Below the pieces are notes generated by a model, which searched no databases, was not told where the DNA came from, and was given only the letters and a program-made list of their open reading frames with translations. The translations under genes were made by a program, and so were the position numbers. Source: JANPJV01 sp031425695 (lineage in GTDB: Bacteria > Pseudomonadota > Gammaproteobacteria > Xanthomonadales > SZUA-5). Taken from it: DNA of 24,972 nt. How positions within the stretch are numbered: position 1 is the stretch's first letter; each line of letters begins with the position of its first letter. Positions 1-7,393 of this stretch are shown piece by piece. The stretch covers positions 1 through 24,972 of the forward strand of contig JANPJV010000198.1 of NCBI GenBank assembly GCA_031425695.1. Direction: 5' to 3'.

Positions 1-1
1 C

Positions 2-219
2 TGCGCCGCCACCACCAAATCCGCGCAAACCACGCGCTCGCTCCCAACCGTTGCCGAACCATCCGTGACTCCACCAATCGAATGGAGCCAAGATCAGGCA
101 GCTACGGCTGAGGTTCTAGATGGGCGTGGTCGGACGGATACTTTGCGCTGACCCATGTGACGCCGGAGTACGTCGAGCGCATTGCCAGCGGCTTCATCAA
201 ATCCAGGATCACGCAGGAA
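2..219 (+). pseudogene. 5' part of frameshifted membrane-protein gene (two out-of-register segments)
   Basis: Two plus-strand frames upstream of the main reading frame look like displaced pieces of one protein. Frame 2 is open from the window edge to about 154 and encodes a Thr/Pro-rich stretch (TVAEPSVTPP). Frame 1 from about 121 encodes WSDGYFALTHVTPEYVERIA and runs to about 219, where its sense continues smoothly in frame 3 as THEKIDSLAVDTGN. Each join needs only one missing base, near 126 and near 219. The inference is that a longer gene starting left of the window has suffered two 1-bp deletions, or that the assembly has two errors. The frame-3 remainder is listed separately. The family is not recognised. 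Confidence 0.35.
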
Positions 220-863
220 CCCACGAAAAAATCGACTCTCTCGCTGTCGACACCGGCAATTCCCGGTTGGGAAACCTGGCGCAGAAGGTTCTCGAAGGGC
301 AGCGCGAGCGCATCCAGCGGATCAAGGCGGAGGTCAAGGCGCGTGCCGACGCCAAGATCGACGATGTATTTGCGCAGATGAGCAACGCCGACTGCAAATG
401 CCGCGCCAGGTTCAACCAAATGATCGAGCGCCAGCTCTGGGTCGACTTGAACGTGGCCCAGGTTGCTGCAGCCAAGATTGAAGATTTCCTGCAGGCCAAG
501 TATGTCGACGTGGTCAGTCGGCTTAGGACGGACCTGCGCATTTTCCTGGGCAGTAACCTGGCGGCGTTCCTGGCCTTGTTGTTGGTCTCATTCGCCAAGC
601 CGAGGGCAACGACGCCACTGCTGGTGCCAGGGCTGATCCTGATGTCCGCCGTGGCGATCTGCTCGTACTTCTACGTGTTCGAGCAAAATTGGTTTTTCAC
701 GATCATCTATGGCGACTACGTCGGCTTCGCGTACGCCGGTTACCTCGGCAGCGTGTTCCTGTTCCTGCTGGACGTGGCGGCCAATCGGGCGCGAGTCACG
801 ATCGAGCTGCTCAACGGGTTTCTCGAGTTGATCGGATCGAGTGCGTCGGTGGCGCCGTGTTGA
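120..863 (+). CDS. Hypothetical multi-pass membrane protein, N-terminus probably out of frame
   Basis: A 247-residue frame. The first 30-35 residues are Cys/His/Arg-rich and unlike a normal N-terminus, because the authentic upstream sequence appears to lie in frame 1 (see the preceding entry). From about residue 38 it looks like real protein: a charged helical stretch with a Cys-x-Cys (DCKCR), then three hydrophobic segments at about 142-160, 167-188 and 198-220, separated by a short loop with FEQNWFFTIIYGDY. It ends in LIGSSASVAPC. This suggests an extracytoplasmic helical domain on a three-helix membrane anchor. I know of no function. The drawn start is only the first ATG of the frame; there is no convincing Shine-Dalgarno. 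A family B repeat begins immediately after the stop. It may be non-functional if the frameshifts are real. Confidence 0.55.
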   Translation: MGVVGRILCADPCDAGVRRAHCQRLHQIQDHAGTHEKIDSLAVDTGNSRLGNLAQKVLEGQRERIQRIKAEVKARADAKIDDVFAQMSNADCKCRARFNQMIERQLWVDLNVAQVAAAKIEDFLQAKYVDVVSRLRTDLRIFLGSNLAAFLALLLVSFAKPRATTPLLVPGLILMSAVAICSYFYVFEQNWFFTIIYGDYVGFAYAGYLGSVFLFLLDVAANRARVTIELLNGFLELIGSSASVAPC

Positions 864-865
864 TC

Positions 866-1002
866 GTGGGTCCGGACCTTGTCCGGACGCATTTGGCGAG
901 CTCACATGAAGAGCGTTCGGACAAGGTCCGAACCCACCAAGGGCCGAACGCGCCAAGGTTCGAACCCGCCAAGGTTCGAACCCGCCAAGGTTCGCACCCG
1001 AA
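866..1002. repeat. Family B (REP/BIME-like) repeat, copy 1, with short tandem tail
   Basis: Two head-to-head palindromic units, GTCCGGACCTTGTCCGGAC near 870 and its inverted relative CGGACAAGGTCCG near 918, are separated by about 25 bp. They are followed by a tandem of roughly 16-bp units resembling CGCCAAGGTTCGAACC at about 935-1000. The same layout recurs at 7394-7608 and, inside a gene, at 17230-17327. It lies between the stop of the membrane protein gene and the stop of the convergent ATPase gene, where it could fold in both transcripts. Confidence 0.85.
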
Positions 1003-1021
1003 ACGTCAAGTCGTCACTCAC

Positions 1022-1873
1022 CTATTCGTGCGGCCCGATCTCGATCTCTTCGACGCCATAGAGCTGGGACAAGAGCTCTACGACGATCCCGAGCGCGTCG
1101 CTGACCTGTGCGGCCAGCAGGCGGTCGCGGTCGAGGTTTTCCATCCAGCCGTAGAGGCTGGTGCGCAGGTGATCGAGGGTGCGCACGCGCTGGACGAGGT
1201 CCTCGACGATGTGGGCAAACTCGCTCTGTGTCGGGGCCTGCCCGAGTTCGCGGAAGGCTTCGCCGAAGGCCCGAAACACGGGCTGGAACTCGACCCCGAG
1301 CCCGAATTCCTTGGGGTCGAATTCAAGAAAGCCACCGCTGGCGTCCGCCCAAATCTTGAACGCCAGCTTCTGTAGCGAGTGGTAGAGCGGCGTTTCAGAG
1401 ATCAGTACCAGCAGCAAGGTGGACGGATTGGCCATCACCTGACCAATCACGCTCGCCCATTCGCGCGTATGGGCGAACTGGTAAAGACGGATCTGCTCTT
1501 GAAAATCGCTGGCCTGGATCTGGTCAAGAATCAACGCGACGCGCGCGCCTTCCGAATAAGCACAGGCTTCGGTGACCGCGCGGTCGAAGGCGGTCACCGC
1601 AGCTTCGATGGTCTGCGTAGCGCCAGATTCGGCATCGACCATCACCGCCGCAGTCGGCTGCTCGACCTGGGTAAAGTCGTGATACAGGATGTGCGGATAT
1701 TCGAGCGCGCTCGCCAATGCGTGCGCGAATGCCGTCTTGCGCCGTCCGGATTCACCAACGACGTTGAGGCAGCGCACGCCTGCGGGCTTCGCCTCGAACA
1801 GCAGGCGCAGTGCGTACTCATAGTCGTCGTTGGATTCGAAGCCGAAGCTCGCGAGCTTCTGTCGCAGGCTCAT
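1022..1873 (-). CDS. Predicted P-loop ATPase-like protein with degenerate Walker A
   Basis: 283 residues from the ATG at 1873; an in-frame TTG 18 bp upstream is a less likely start. A P-loop-like motif GESGRRKT (residues 40-47) follows a hydrophobic strand. It keeps the first Gly and the Lys-Thr, but the Gly normally before the Lys is Arg. A Walker B-like strand, VALILDQ (112-118), has Asp117 but Gln where Glu is usual, and a sensor-1-like strand STLLLVLISETP begins at 151. The C-terminal third is helical and acidic. No signal peptide or membrane segment is seen. This resembles a small AAA+-type protein with weakened nucleotide-binding residues. Substrate and partners are unknown. There is no clear Shine-Dalgarno, and a family A repeat starts about 20 bp upstream of the start codon, so any promoter must lie in or beyond that repeat. 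Confidence 0.7.
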   Translation of the reverse strand: MSLRQKLASFGFESNDDYEYALRLLFEAKPAGVRCLNVVGESGRRKTAFAHALASALEYPHILYHDFTQVEQPTAAVMVDAESGATQTIEAAVTAFDRAVTEACAYSEGARVALILDQIQASDFQEQIRLYQFAHTREWASVIGQVMANPSTLLLVLISETPLYHSLQKLAFKIWADASGGFLEFDPKEFGLGVEFQPVFRAFGEAFRELGQAPTQSEFAHIVEDLVQRVRTLDHLRTSLYGWMENLDRDRLLAAQVSDALGIVVELLSQLYGVEEIEIGPHE

Positions 1874-1892
1874 GTCGAGAGCCGAGACCAAG

Positions 1893-2025
1893 AAGCATTT
1901 ATCCGCAGATTTCGCAGATTAGCGCAGATTAAAGAGCGATCGATTGAACGTCGATTGAGAATGATTTCAACCACGTTTTTGCTCTTAATCTGTGAAAAAT
2001 CTGCGTTAATCTGTGGATGAAGCTT
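1893..2025. repeat. Family A (MITE-like) inverted repeat, copy 1
   Basis: Imperfect terminal inverted repeats: the left arm reads AAGCATTTATCCGCAGATTT and the right arm is close to its reverse complement (TTAATCTGTGGATGAAGCTT). The interior includes a secondary pair, GCAGATTAAAGAG and GCTCTTAATCTG. It carries no coding sequence. It fills the gap between the downstream aminotransferase stop and the ATPase start, both on the minus strand. It is the most diverged of the five copies. Confidence 0.85.
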
Positions 2026-2036
2026 ATCTTTTTCGC

Positions 2037-3545
2037 TTACGCCGCCTGTGCCGTCAACTGCGGCTGGCGCAGGCGTGGGCCTTGCAGCAGGGCCTGGCGC
2101 AGGCCTTCGATGACCAGGTCGACCTCATCGGAGCGCACGTTGAACCAGGGCGTGAAGCGCAGGCTGTTGGTGCCGCCGTGGATCACCCCAAAGCCGTGCT
2201 CGCGCATGAACTCTTCGGTGCTGCCGCTGCCGTAGCACTTGAAGTCGGACGCGAGCTCGCAGGAGAACAGCAGGCCGGTGCCCTGGACCGCGGTGATCAG
2301 GCCCGGCAGCTCGTGCATGAGCGCTTCGAGTTTGCGTACGAACTCGGCGCCACGCTCGCGGATGTTCGTACGCAGCGCCGGCGTCAGACCCTCGAGCACG
2401 GTGCAGGCGACGTCCATCGCCCGTGGGTTGGTGGTCATGGTGTTGCCGTAGATGCCCTTGCGATAGAGCGCGGCCGCGCGCTCCGTCACCGCGAGCACGG
2501 AAAGCGGGTACTGCCCGGCGTTGAGCGCCTTCGAATAGGTCTCCATGTCCGGCGCTTCAAGGCCTTCGAAGCCCGGATAGTCAACGATCGAGAGCACGCC
2601 GTGTGCGCGCAGGCCGGCCTGGATCGAATCGACCAGCAGCAGCGTGCCGTGGGCCTTGGTGAGCTCGCGCGCGGCGGCGTAGAAGGCCGGCGTCAGCGCG
2701 CGGCCAGGATTGCCTTCGCCCATCACCGGCTCGAGGAACAGTGCCTCGATGTGCCAGCCATTGGTGTCCGCGTCGGCAAACACCTGGCGCAACTGCTCGA
2801 CGTCATAGGGATCGACGGTCAGCAACTGCGGCTGGTACTTGAAGCTCGCCAGGTGCTCGATGTATGCCTTGCGCGACGAATCCGAATACGTCGCGGGCTG
2901 TTCCGTGCGGCCATGGAAGGCGCCCTTGACAGCGAGGCGCTTGACCGTGCGGCCGGCATGCGGCGCGCCCGGATCGGTCATCAGCTTGGTCTGCACGTCG
3001 GCAAGGCGGCCGGCCAGGGTGACTGATTCCGAGCCTGAATTCAGGCACAGGAAGCGCGTAAACGGGCAGCCGCCGCGCGTATGGCCGATCTCTTTGCGGA
3101 GGGCGCGCGCGAGGCGCAAGTGGCTCAGCGACGGCGTCATGATGTTGGCCATCACGTGCGGCTGCGCCATGCTGTCGATCACATGCTGCGGCGCATGGCC
3201 GGCACCGAGCATTCCGTAGCCACCGTCGTCATGGACGACCGCGCCCTTCAGCGTGATCACCCACGGGCCGCGTGCGGCAACCGCAATGTACGGATTGACC
3301 ACATCGTCCGAATAGAAATTGACGTAGTCGGCCTGGGTCTGGCTGGCCTGGCTGACTTCATCGAGTGCGACAATCTCGGGAAGTTCGGTGCGGGCCTGCT
3401 CGAACACGGCGTGGGCTTCGTCGATCGCCTGCGCAAGCAGCGGATCACTGTCGAGAAAGCGCTTGATGGTCGCGTCCGGCAAACCTGCCGTCCGCCGCTG
3501 TCCACCGGCCTGCCGCATCGTTTCGAGCTTCTGCATTTGCACCAT
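2037..3545 (-). CDS. Class III (omega) aminotransferase family PLP enzyme
   Basis: 502 residues, in the upper range for the family (about 420-500). Fold-type I PLP features are visible: NSGSES (169-174), which binds cofactor phosphate; FLEPVMGEG, with Glu272; LLLVDSIQAGLRAHG, with Asp306, which would pair with the PLP pyridine nitrogen; and ETYSKALNAGQYPLS, with Lys339 as the predicted Schiff-base lysine. A GNTMTTNP-type phosphate loop follows. It is a cytosolic enzyme transferring an amino group from an omega- or alpha-amine donor to a keto acid. The substrate cannot be told from sequence; lysine-, ornithine- or diaminobutyrate-type donors are possible. The roughly 90-residue N-terminal extension before the core is longer than in typical ArgD/GabT. 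The start is fixed by a strong GGAGGAGG four bases upstream. It stands alone, divergent from queA, with a family A repeat at its 3' end. Confidence 0.9.
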   Translation of the reverse strand: MVQMQKLETMRQAGGQRRTAGLPDATIKRFLDSDPLLAQAIDEAHAVFEQARTELPEIVALDEVSQASQTQADYVNFYSDDVVNPYIAVAARGPWVITLKGAVVHDDGGYGMLGAGHAPQHVIDSMAQPHVMANIMTPSLSHLRLARALRKEIGHTRGGCPFTRFLCLNSGSESVTLAGRLADVQTKLMTDPGAPHAGRTVKRLAVKGAFHGRTEQPATYSDSSRKAYIEHLASFKYQPQLLTVDPYDVEQLRQVFADADTNGWHIEALFLEPVMGEGNPGRALTPAFYAAARELTKAHGTLLLVDSIQAGLRAHGVLSIVDYPGFEGLEAPDMETYSKALNAGQYPLSVLAVTERAAALYRKGIYGNTMTTNPRAMDVACTVLEGLTPALRTNIRERGAEFVRKLEALMHELPGLITAVQGTGLLFSCELASDFKCYGSGSTEEFMREHGFGVIHGGTNSLRFTPWFNVRSDEVDLVIEGLRQALLQGPRLRQPQLTAQAA

Positions 3546-3549
3546 GGAA

Positions 3550-3557
3550 CCTCCTCC
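3550..3557 (-). promoter_or_regulatory. Strong Shine-Dalgarno fixing the aminotransferase start
   Basis: GGAGGAGG on the minus strand, four bases before the ATG at 3545. It is the best ribosome binding site in the window and argues against the in-frame downstream ATGs (Met4, Met10). Confidence 0.75.
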
Positions 3558-3593
3558 AGCGCCATCCAGATCGAGTCTGGGTGCGCTAAGTCC

Positions 3594-3638
3594 TTGAAAT
3601 TACGAGTGTGTCAATGTTATCACGGCGGGCTTCGCCCG
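3594..3638. promoter_or_regulatory. Candidate overlapping divergent promoters plus small hairpin
   Basis: The only gap between divergent genes in this part of the window. On the minus strand a perfect TTGACA box lies at 3609-3614, but the -10 position 17 bp away (ACTTAG) is poor. On the plus strand TTGAAA (3594-3599) is followed by TGTTAT (3615-3620) with a short 15-bp spacer. A small GC hairpin (CGGGC-TTC-GCCCG, 3626-3638) follows and would lie in the queA leader. Weak, sequence-only evidence. Confidence 0.3.
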
Positions 3639-3681
3639 GTAACCCCGGTGCACCAGAATCGTTCACGAAAACGCTACAAGC

Positions 3682-4704
3682 ATGCGCAAACAAGATTTCG
3701 ACTACTCATTGCCGCCGGAGCTGATCGCCCAGTCGCCGCCTGTTCGTCGCGGCGACAGCCGCCTTCTCGTGATCGACGGCCGCGCGCACCGCGTGATCGA
3801 TGCGCAATTTGAGAGCCTCGGCGAATGGCTCCGGCCGGGTGACCTGCTGGTCCTCAACGACACCCGCGTCTGGAATGCGCGCCTGCACGGACGCAAGGAA
3901 ACCGGTGGCGTGGTAGAGCTATTGCTGGAGCGACTGGCGACGCCGTCGAGTGGGTGGTTTCACCTCGGTGTCAGCAAGAAGCCGAAAGCCGGACAACGAA
4001 TCGACGTCGCAGACCAGGGATTGATCGTCGAAGTGCGCGAGGGCCCGCTGTTTCGCCTCCGAACCGCAGATGGAAGCAGCATCGAAGCACTGCTCGAACG
4101 CCACGGCCATGTGCCTTTGCCCCCGTACATCGAGCGCGCCGACGGGCAGCGCGACCGCGAACGCTATCAGACGGTGTTCGCGCGCGAGCCGGGATCGGCG
4201 GCTGCACCGACCGCGGGACTGCATTTCGACCAGGAACTGCTCGACGCGCTGGCCGCGCGAGGAATCGGGCACGCTTTTGTGACCCTGCATGTCGGCGCCG
4301 GCACCTTCCAGAACCTGCGCGAGGACGAGCTCGACCGGGTGGTGCTGCATCGGGAAAGCTGTCGCGTAAGCACCGAGCTGGTTGCGCAGATTGCTGAGTG
4401 CAAAGCCGCCGGCGGGCGCGTTGTCGCAGTCGGTACGACTGCCACGCGCACGCTCGAGAGCGCGGCGGCGTCGGGAACGCTGATGCCGTTCGAGGGTGAC
4501 ACCCAGCTCTTCATCCGGCCCGGCTATCAGTTCCGCGTCATCGACGCGCTGGTGACGAACTTTCATCTGCCGCAATCGAGTCTGCTGATGCTCGTGTGCG
4601 CCTTCGCCGGCACTGAATTCGTGCTCAGCGCCTATGCTCACGCTGTTGCCCAGCGCTATCGTTTTTTTACCTACGGGGATGCTTGTTTGGTGTTCCCGAA
4701 ATGA
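3682..4704 (+). CDS. queA: S-adenosylmethionine:tRNA ribosyltransferase-isomerase QueA
   Basis: 340 residues, close to the usual 340-355. QueA transfers and isomerises the ribosyl moiety of SAM onto 7-aminomethyl-7-deazaguanine in tRNA, giving epoxyqueuosine at position 34. Family hallmarks are visible throughout: the N-terminal DFDYSLPPELIAQSPP, then LVLNDTRVWNARLHG, PLPPYIERADGQRDRERYQT, AAPTAGLHFD and FVTLHVGAGTFQ, followed by VVAVGTTATRTLESA, and near the end TNFHLPQSSLLMLVCAFAG. It is cytosolic. The ATG at 3682 gives the canonical N-terminus although no clear Shine-Dalgarno precedes it. tgt follows 103 bp downstream in the same orientation, the usual pathway pairing in gammaproteobacteria, but the gap is occupied by a family C repeat. 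Confidence 0.97.
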   Translation: MRKQDFDYSLPPELIAQSPPVRRGDSRLLVIDGRAHRVIDAQFESLGEWLRPGDLLVLNDTRVWNARLHGRKETGGVVELLLERLATPSSGWFHLGVSKKPKAGQRIDVADQGLIVEVREGPLFRLRTADGSSIEALLERHGHVPLPPYIERADGQRDRERYQTVFAREPGSAAAPTAGLHFDQELLDALAARGIGHAFVTLHVGAGTFQNLREDELDRVVLHRESCRVSTELVAQIAECKAAGGRVVAVGTTATRTLESAAASGTLMPFEGDTQLFIRPGYQFRVIDALVTNFHLPQSSLLMLVCAFAGTEFVLSAYAHAVAQRYRFFTYGDACLVFPK

Positions 4705-4809
4705 TGGTTTCAGTCGTCGGTGTCGGTTTCGGAAGAAGCTTGAAAACACCCTAACGCCACTCCCGGCCCGCTGCCATGAACCGAAACCGAAACCGAAATC
4801 CGAAACCAT
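4704..4809. repeat. Family C inverted repeat, copy 1, filling the queA-tgt gap
   Basis: The left arm runs from ATGGTTTC (4704-4711), overlapping the last base of the queA stop, through GTGTCGGTTTCGG. The right arm, CCGAAACCGAAACCGAAATC then CGAAACCAT, ends at 4809 inside the tgt ATG. Arms are imperfect, with a spacer of about 45 bp. Related copies at 15890-15975 and 16145-16220 have perfect 21-bp arms. No conventional ribosome binding site for tgt remains in the gap. Confidence 0.85.
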
Positions 4810-5914
4810 GCCATTAGATTCCTTCCAGATCCTCGCCACGGACGGCGTCTCCCGCCGCGGGCGCCTCAGCTTTACGCGCGGAATCGTAGAGACGCCGGCA
4901 TTCATGCCGGTCGGCACCTACGGCTCGGTGAAAGCGATGCGGCCGGAAGACCTCTCCGCGCTCGGGGCGCAGATGATTCTTGGCAATACGTTTCATCTGT
5001 GGCTGCGGCCCGGGACCGAGGTCGTTGAGTCGTTTGGCGGACTGCACGATTTCATCGGCTGGCAGGGGCCGATCCTGACCGACTCGGGTGGCTTCCAGGT
5101 GTTCAGCCTGGCGAAGATGCGCAAGCTCAGCGAGGAGGGCGTGCAGTTCCGCTCGCCGATCGATGGCTCCAAGGTGTTCCTGAGTCCCGAGGAATCGATG
5201 CGCATCCAGCGTGCGCTCAATTCCGATGTGGTGATGATCTTCGACGAGTGCACGCCGTATCCGGCCACCACCGCCGAAGCGGCGAGCTCGATGCAGCTCA
5301 GCCTGCGCTGGGCCGAGCGCAGCAAGCGGGCGTTCGAGGGCAATCCCAATGCGCTGTTCGGGATTGTGCAGGGCGGTGTTTATCCCGCGCTGCGCGAACA
5401 ATCGGTGCGTGGCCTCGTCGACATCGGCTTCCACGGCTATGCGGTGGGCGGGCTCGCAGTCGGCGAACCGCAGGCCGAGCGCGAGCAGACGCTCGACTTC
5501 ACCGTGCCGATGTTGCCGCGCGAAGCGCCGCGCTACCTGATGGGCGTCGGCCGACCCGAGGACATCGTCGAATCGGTGCGCCGCGGCATCGACATGTTCG
5601 ATTGCGTCATGCCGACGCGCAACGCGCGCAACGGCCACCTGTTCACGCGCTTCGGCGTCGTCCGCATCCGCAACACCCGCTACAAGACCGACTCATCCCC
5701 GATCGATCCCGATTGCGCCTGCTACACCTGCAGCAAATACAGCCGCGCCTATCTCCACCACCTCGACCGCTGCACCGAAATGCTCGGCGCGCACCTGATG
5801 ACCGTGCACAACCTGTTTTATTACCAGGAATTGATGGCGGGGCTGCGGACGGCGATCGAGCAGGGCCGCCTGGGGGACTTCGTGGCGGAGTTCTATGAGC
5901 AGCGCGCGGGGTGA
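4808..5914 (+). CDS. tgt: tRNA-guanine transglycosylase (queuine tRNA-ribosyltransferase)
   Basis: 368 residues from the ATG at 4808; the frame is open further upstream, but those residues come from the repeat and the queA overlap and are not Tgt-like. The enzyme exchanges guanine-34 of GU(N)-anticodon tRNAs for preQ1. Catalytic residues are present: Asp92 in ILTDSGGFQVFSL and the nucleophile Asp265 in IDMFDCVMPTRNARNG. Zinc ligands are Cys303, Cys305 and Cys308 (DCACYTC) and His334. GIVQGGVYPALREQS and MGVGRPEDIV are further family signatures. Its position after queA supports queuosine synthesis. In many gammaproteobacteria yajC-secD-secF follows tgt; here a family A repeat and a convergent TPM-domain gene follow instead. 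Without a Shine-Dalgarno, translation may depend on queA readthrough or a leader-independent start. Confidence 0.97.
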   Translation: MPLDSFQILATDGVSRRGRLSFTRGIVETPAFMPVGTYGSVKAMRPEDLSALGAQMILGNTFHLWLRPGTEVVESFGGLHDFIGWQGPILTDSGGFQVFSLAKMRKLSEEGVQFRSPIDGSKVFLSPEESMRIQRALNSDVVMIFDECTPYPATTAEAASSMQLSLRWAERSKRAFEGNPNALFGIVQGGVYPALREQSVRGLVDIGFHGYAVGGLAVGEPQAEREQTLDFTVPMLPREAPRYLMGVGRPEDIVESVRRGIDMFDCVMPTRNARNGHLFTRFGVVRIRNTRYKTDSSPIDPDCACYTCSKYSRAYLHHLDRCTEMLGAHLMTVHNLFYYQELMAGLRTAIEQGRLGDFVAEFYEQRAG

Positions 5915-5934
5915 TGACGCAGATAGGAGCAAAG

Positions 5935-6106
5935 CAAAGCTTTTATCCACAGATTACACAGATGAAAAGCGGATTAGGAGCAGAGGCGAAAGGCACTGAG
6001 ATTGGTTCGTCGCGGTCGTTGTGTGCCGGGCAACAAGGCGCGCCGCTTCTTGCAATCGTCCGCTCTTAATCCGCTTTTCATCTGTGTAATTTGTGGATAA
6101 AGCTCC
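5935..6106. repeat. Family A (MITE-like) inverted repeat, copy 2
   Basis: The left arm, AAAGCTTTTATCCACAGATT followed by ACACAGATGAAAAGCGGATT, is matched by the right arm TTAATCCGCTTTTCATCTGT followed by GTAATTTGTGGATAAAGCT. Arms are about 38 bp and nearly perfect, with about 95 bp between them. It lies between the convergent ends of tgt and the TPM-domain gene, where the transcribed hairpin could act as a bidirectional 3' structure. The remainder of the gap shows no gene. Confidence 0.92.
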
Positions 6107-6151
6107 TGGCTTGGCGCTGCTCTATCTGCGCCCATCCAACCCGCGACCACC

Positions 6152-7327
6152 CTACCAGCGGCCACTTGCCCCGCCGCCGCGGGAGCTGCCGCCGCCGAAG
6201 CTGCGGCCGGAGCTGGAGCTACTGGAACTGGGTGGGGGCAGGCGGGCGATGGTTTTTTGGGACACCTCCGAGCGCTGGCAGTGCTGGCAGGTTTCGGTGA
6301 TTTCGGCGAGACCGGTGGAGTGGCGGGTCGCGGCGCTGATCGTGCGCGAGACGCGCGAGACGGCACGCGAGGCGCAGTGCTTGCAGTTGGCGTAGCTGGA
6401 GAACCATGCGCGGCGGGTGAGCTGGTCGACCTTGCTGCAGCCCGGGCAGACGAACACGCGGTGATTCACGCTCTTCAGTCGCTCCTCGGTGCGCTGCTCA
6501 GGAGTCAGCAGGGCGTCGTCCTCGGCCTCGCCCAGCAGGTTCATGGTGGTCTTGCAGGAGCTGCAGCTGCGCGGAAAGATGCGCGATCCCACCAGCCACC
6601 AGAAGCTTTGCAGGATCTTCCACAACAGCCAGCCGACAGCGCCAACGACACCGGCGAGGATGCTGCCGCCGATGGCCAGCGGCGCGATCGATGAATCGGC
6701 CGCGTTGCGCTGCTCGGCCGTGTCGGCGCGACGAGCCTCGATGGCAACCGGCGGCGCGGCGGGGCCCGCAAGCATGTTGGCCTTGGCGCGCTCATCCAGG
6801 GAGAGCTCTGTCGGTGACTCGCTTGGCAACGCCATGTTCGTCGCGTACACCGTCTGCAGCACGGCATTGGCGCCCGCCACCATGGCCTGATCGTAGTTGC
6901 CCTGTTTGAAGCGCGGAATCATCTCGTTGTCCATCACCGCTTGCGCGTGCGAACGATTGGCCGCCGTATCGATACCGGTGCCGAGCACGATCTCGGCTGC
7001 ACGGTCCTCGCGTGCGAGCAAGATCAGCGTGCCGTCATCCTGCTCGGCATGGCCGACGCCCCAGCGATTGAACAGGTCCGTCGCAAACTGGCGCGGATCG
7101 ACGCCACCGGTGTTGGCCACCACCACCACCGTCAGCTGGCCGCGCCCGGCATCGTCGATGCCGATGGCAAGGCGATCGATCTCCGCACGCGTATCCGCGG
7201 CCAGCAGCCCGGCCGGATCCGAAACGTAGCTCGCTGGCAATGGCGAGGGAATGTCCTCGACGCGCTCGGCAACGGCGGTGGTCATCCAGCAGCACAGGAG
7301 GGCAAACAAGAGACTGGCTGCTTTCAT
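6152..7327 (-). CDS. TPM-domain membrane protein with C-terminal zinc ribbons and Ser/Gly tail
   Basis: 391 residues from the ATG at 7327, with CGGAG about ten bases upstream. The upstream frame stays open, but it is family B repeat sequence. An N-terminal signal peptide is seen (about 1-20, LLFALLCCWMTTAVA). A TPM domain (about 30-150) follows, with VSDPAGLL, LTVVVVANTGG, FATDLFNRWGVG, DGTLILLAREDR, EIVLGTGID, and the MDNEMIPRFKQGNYDQA motif. A hydrophobic segment (IAPLAIGGSILAGVVGAVGW) precedes four Cys-x2-Cys pairs (CSSC, CPGC, CKHC, CQHC), consistent with two zinc ribbons. The end is Ser-rich then Gly-rich (SFGGGSSRGGG). The TPM domain should be extracytoplasmic; known relatives act in photosystem II repair or as YgcG-like proteins of unclear role. 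Adding two zinc ribbons after the membrane segment is less common. Confidence 0.85.
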   Translation of the reverse strand: MKAASLLFALLCCWMTTAVAERVEDIPSPLPASYVSDPAGLLAADTRAEIDRLAIGIDDAGRGQLTVVVVANTGGVDPRQFATDLFNRWGVGHAEQDDGTLILLAREDRAAEIVLGTGIDTAANRSHAQAVMDNEMIPRFKQGNYDQAMVAGANAVLQTVYATNMALPSESPTELSLDERAKANMLAGPAAPPVAIEARRADTAEQRNAADSSIAPLAIGGSILAGVVGAVGWLLWKILQSFWWLVGSRIFPRSCSSCKTTMNLLGEAEDDALLTPEQRTEERLKSVNHRVFVCPGCSKVDQLTRRAWFSSYANCKHCASRAVSRVSRTISAATRHSTGLAEITETCQHCQRSEVSQKTIARLPPPSSSSSSSGRSFGGGSSRGGGASGRW

Positions 7328-7393
7328 GGAAGACTCCGGCGACGTGCTGCAATTTTCATTGCGCGGACGATACACGCGTGGGTTTTTGATGGC

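Noticed and set aside
935..1002. Possible iteron array or origin (16-bp tandem repeats)
   Set aside because: The units are the tail of a family B element also present at 7394-7608; there is no replication gene and no AT-rich segment.
2013..3026. Plus-strand open frame opposite the aminotransferase
   Set aside because: Arg/Ala/Gln-rich composition without motifs, and directly antisense to well-defined PLP-enzyme motifs.
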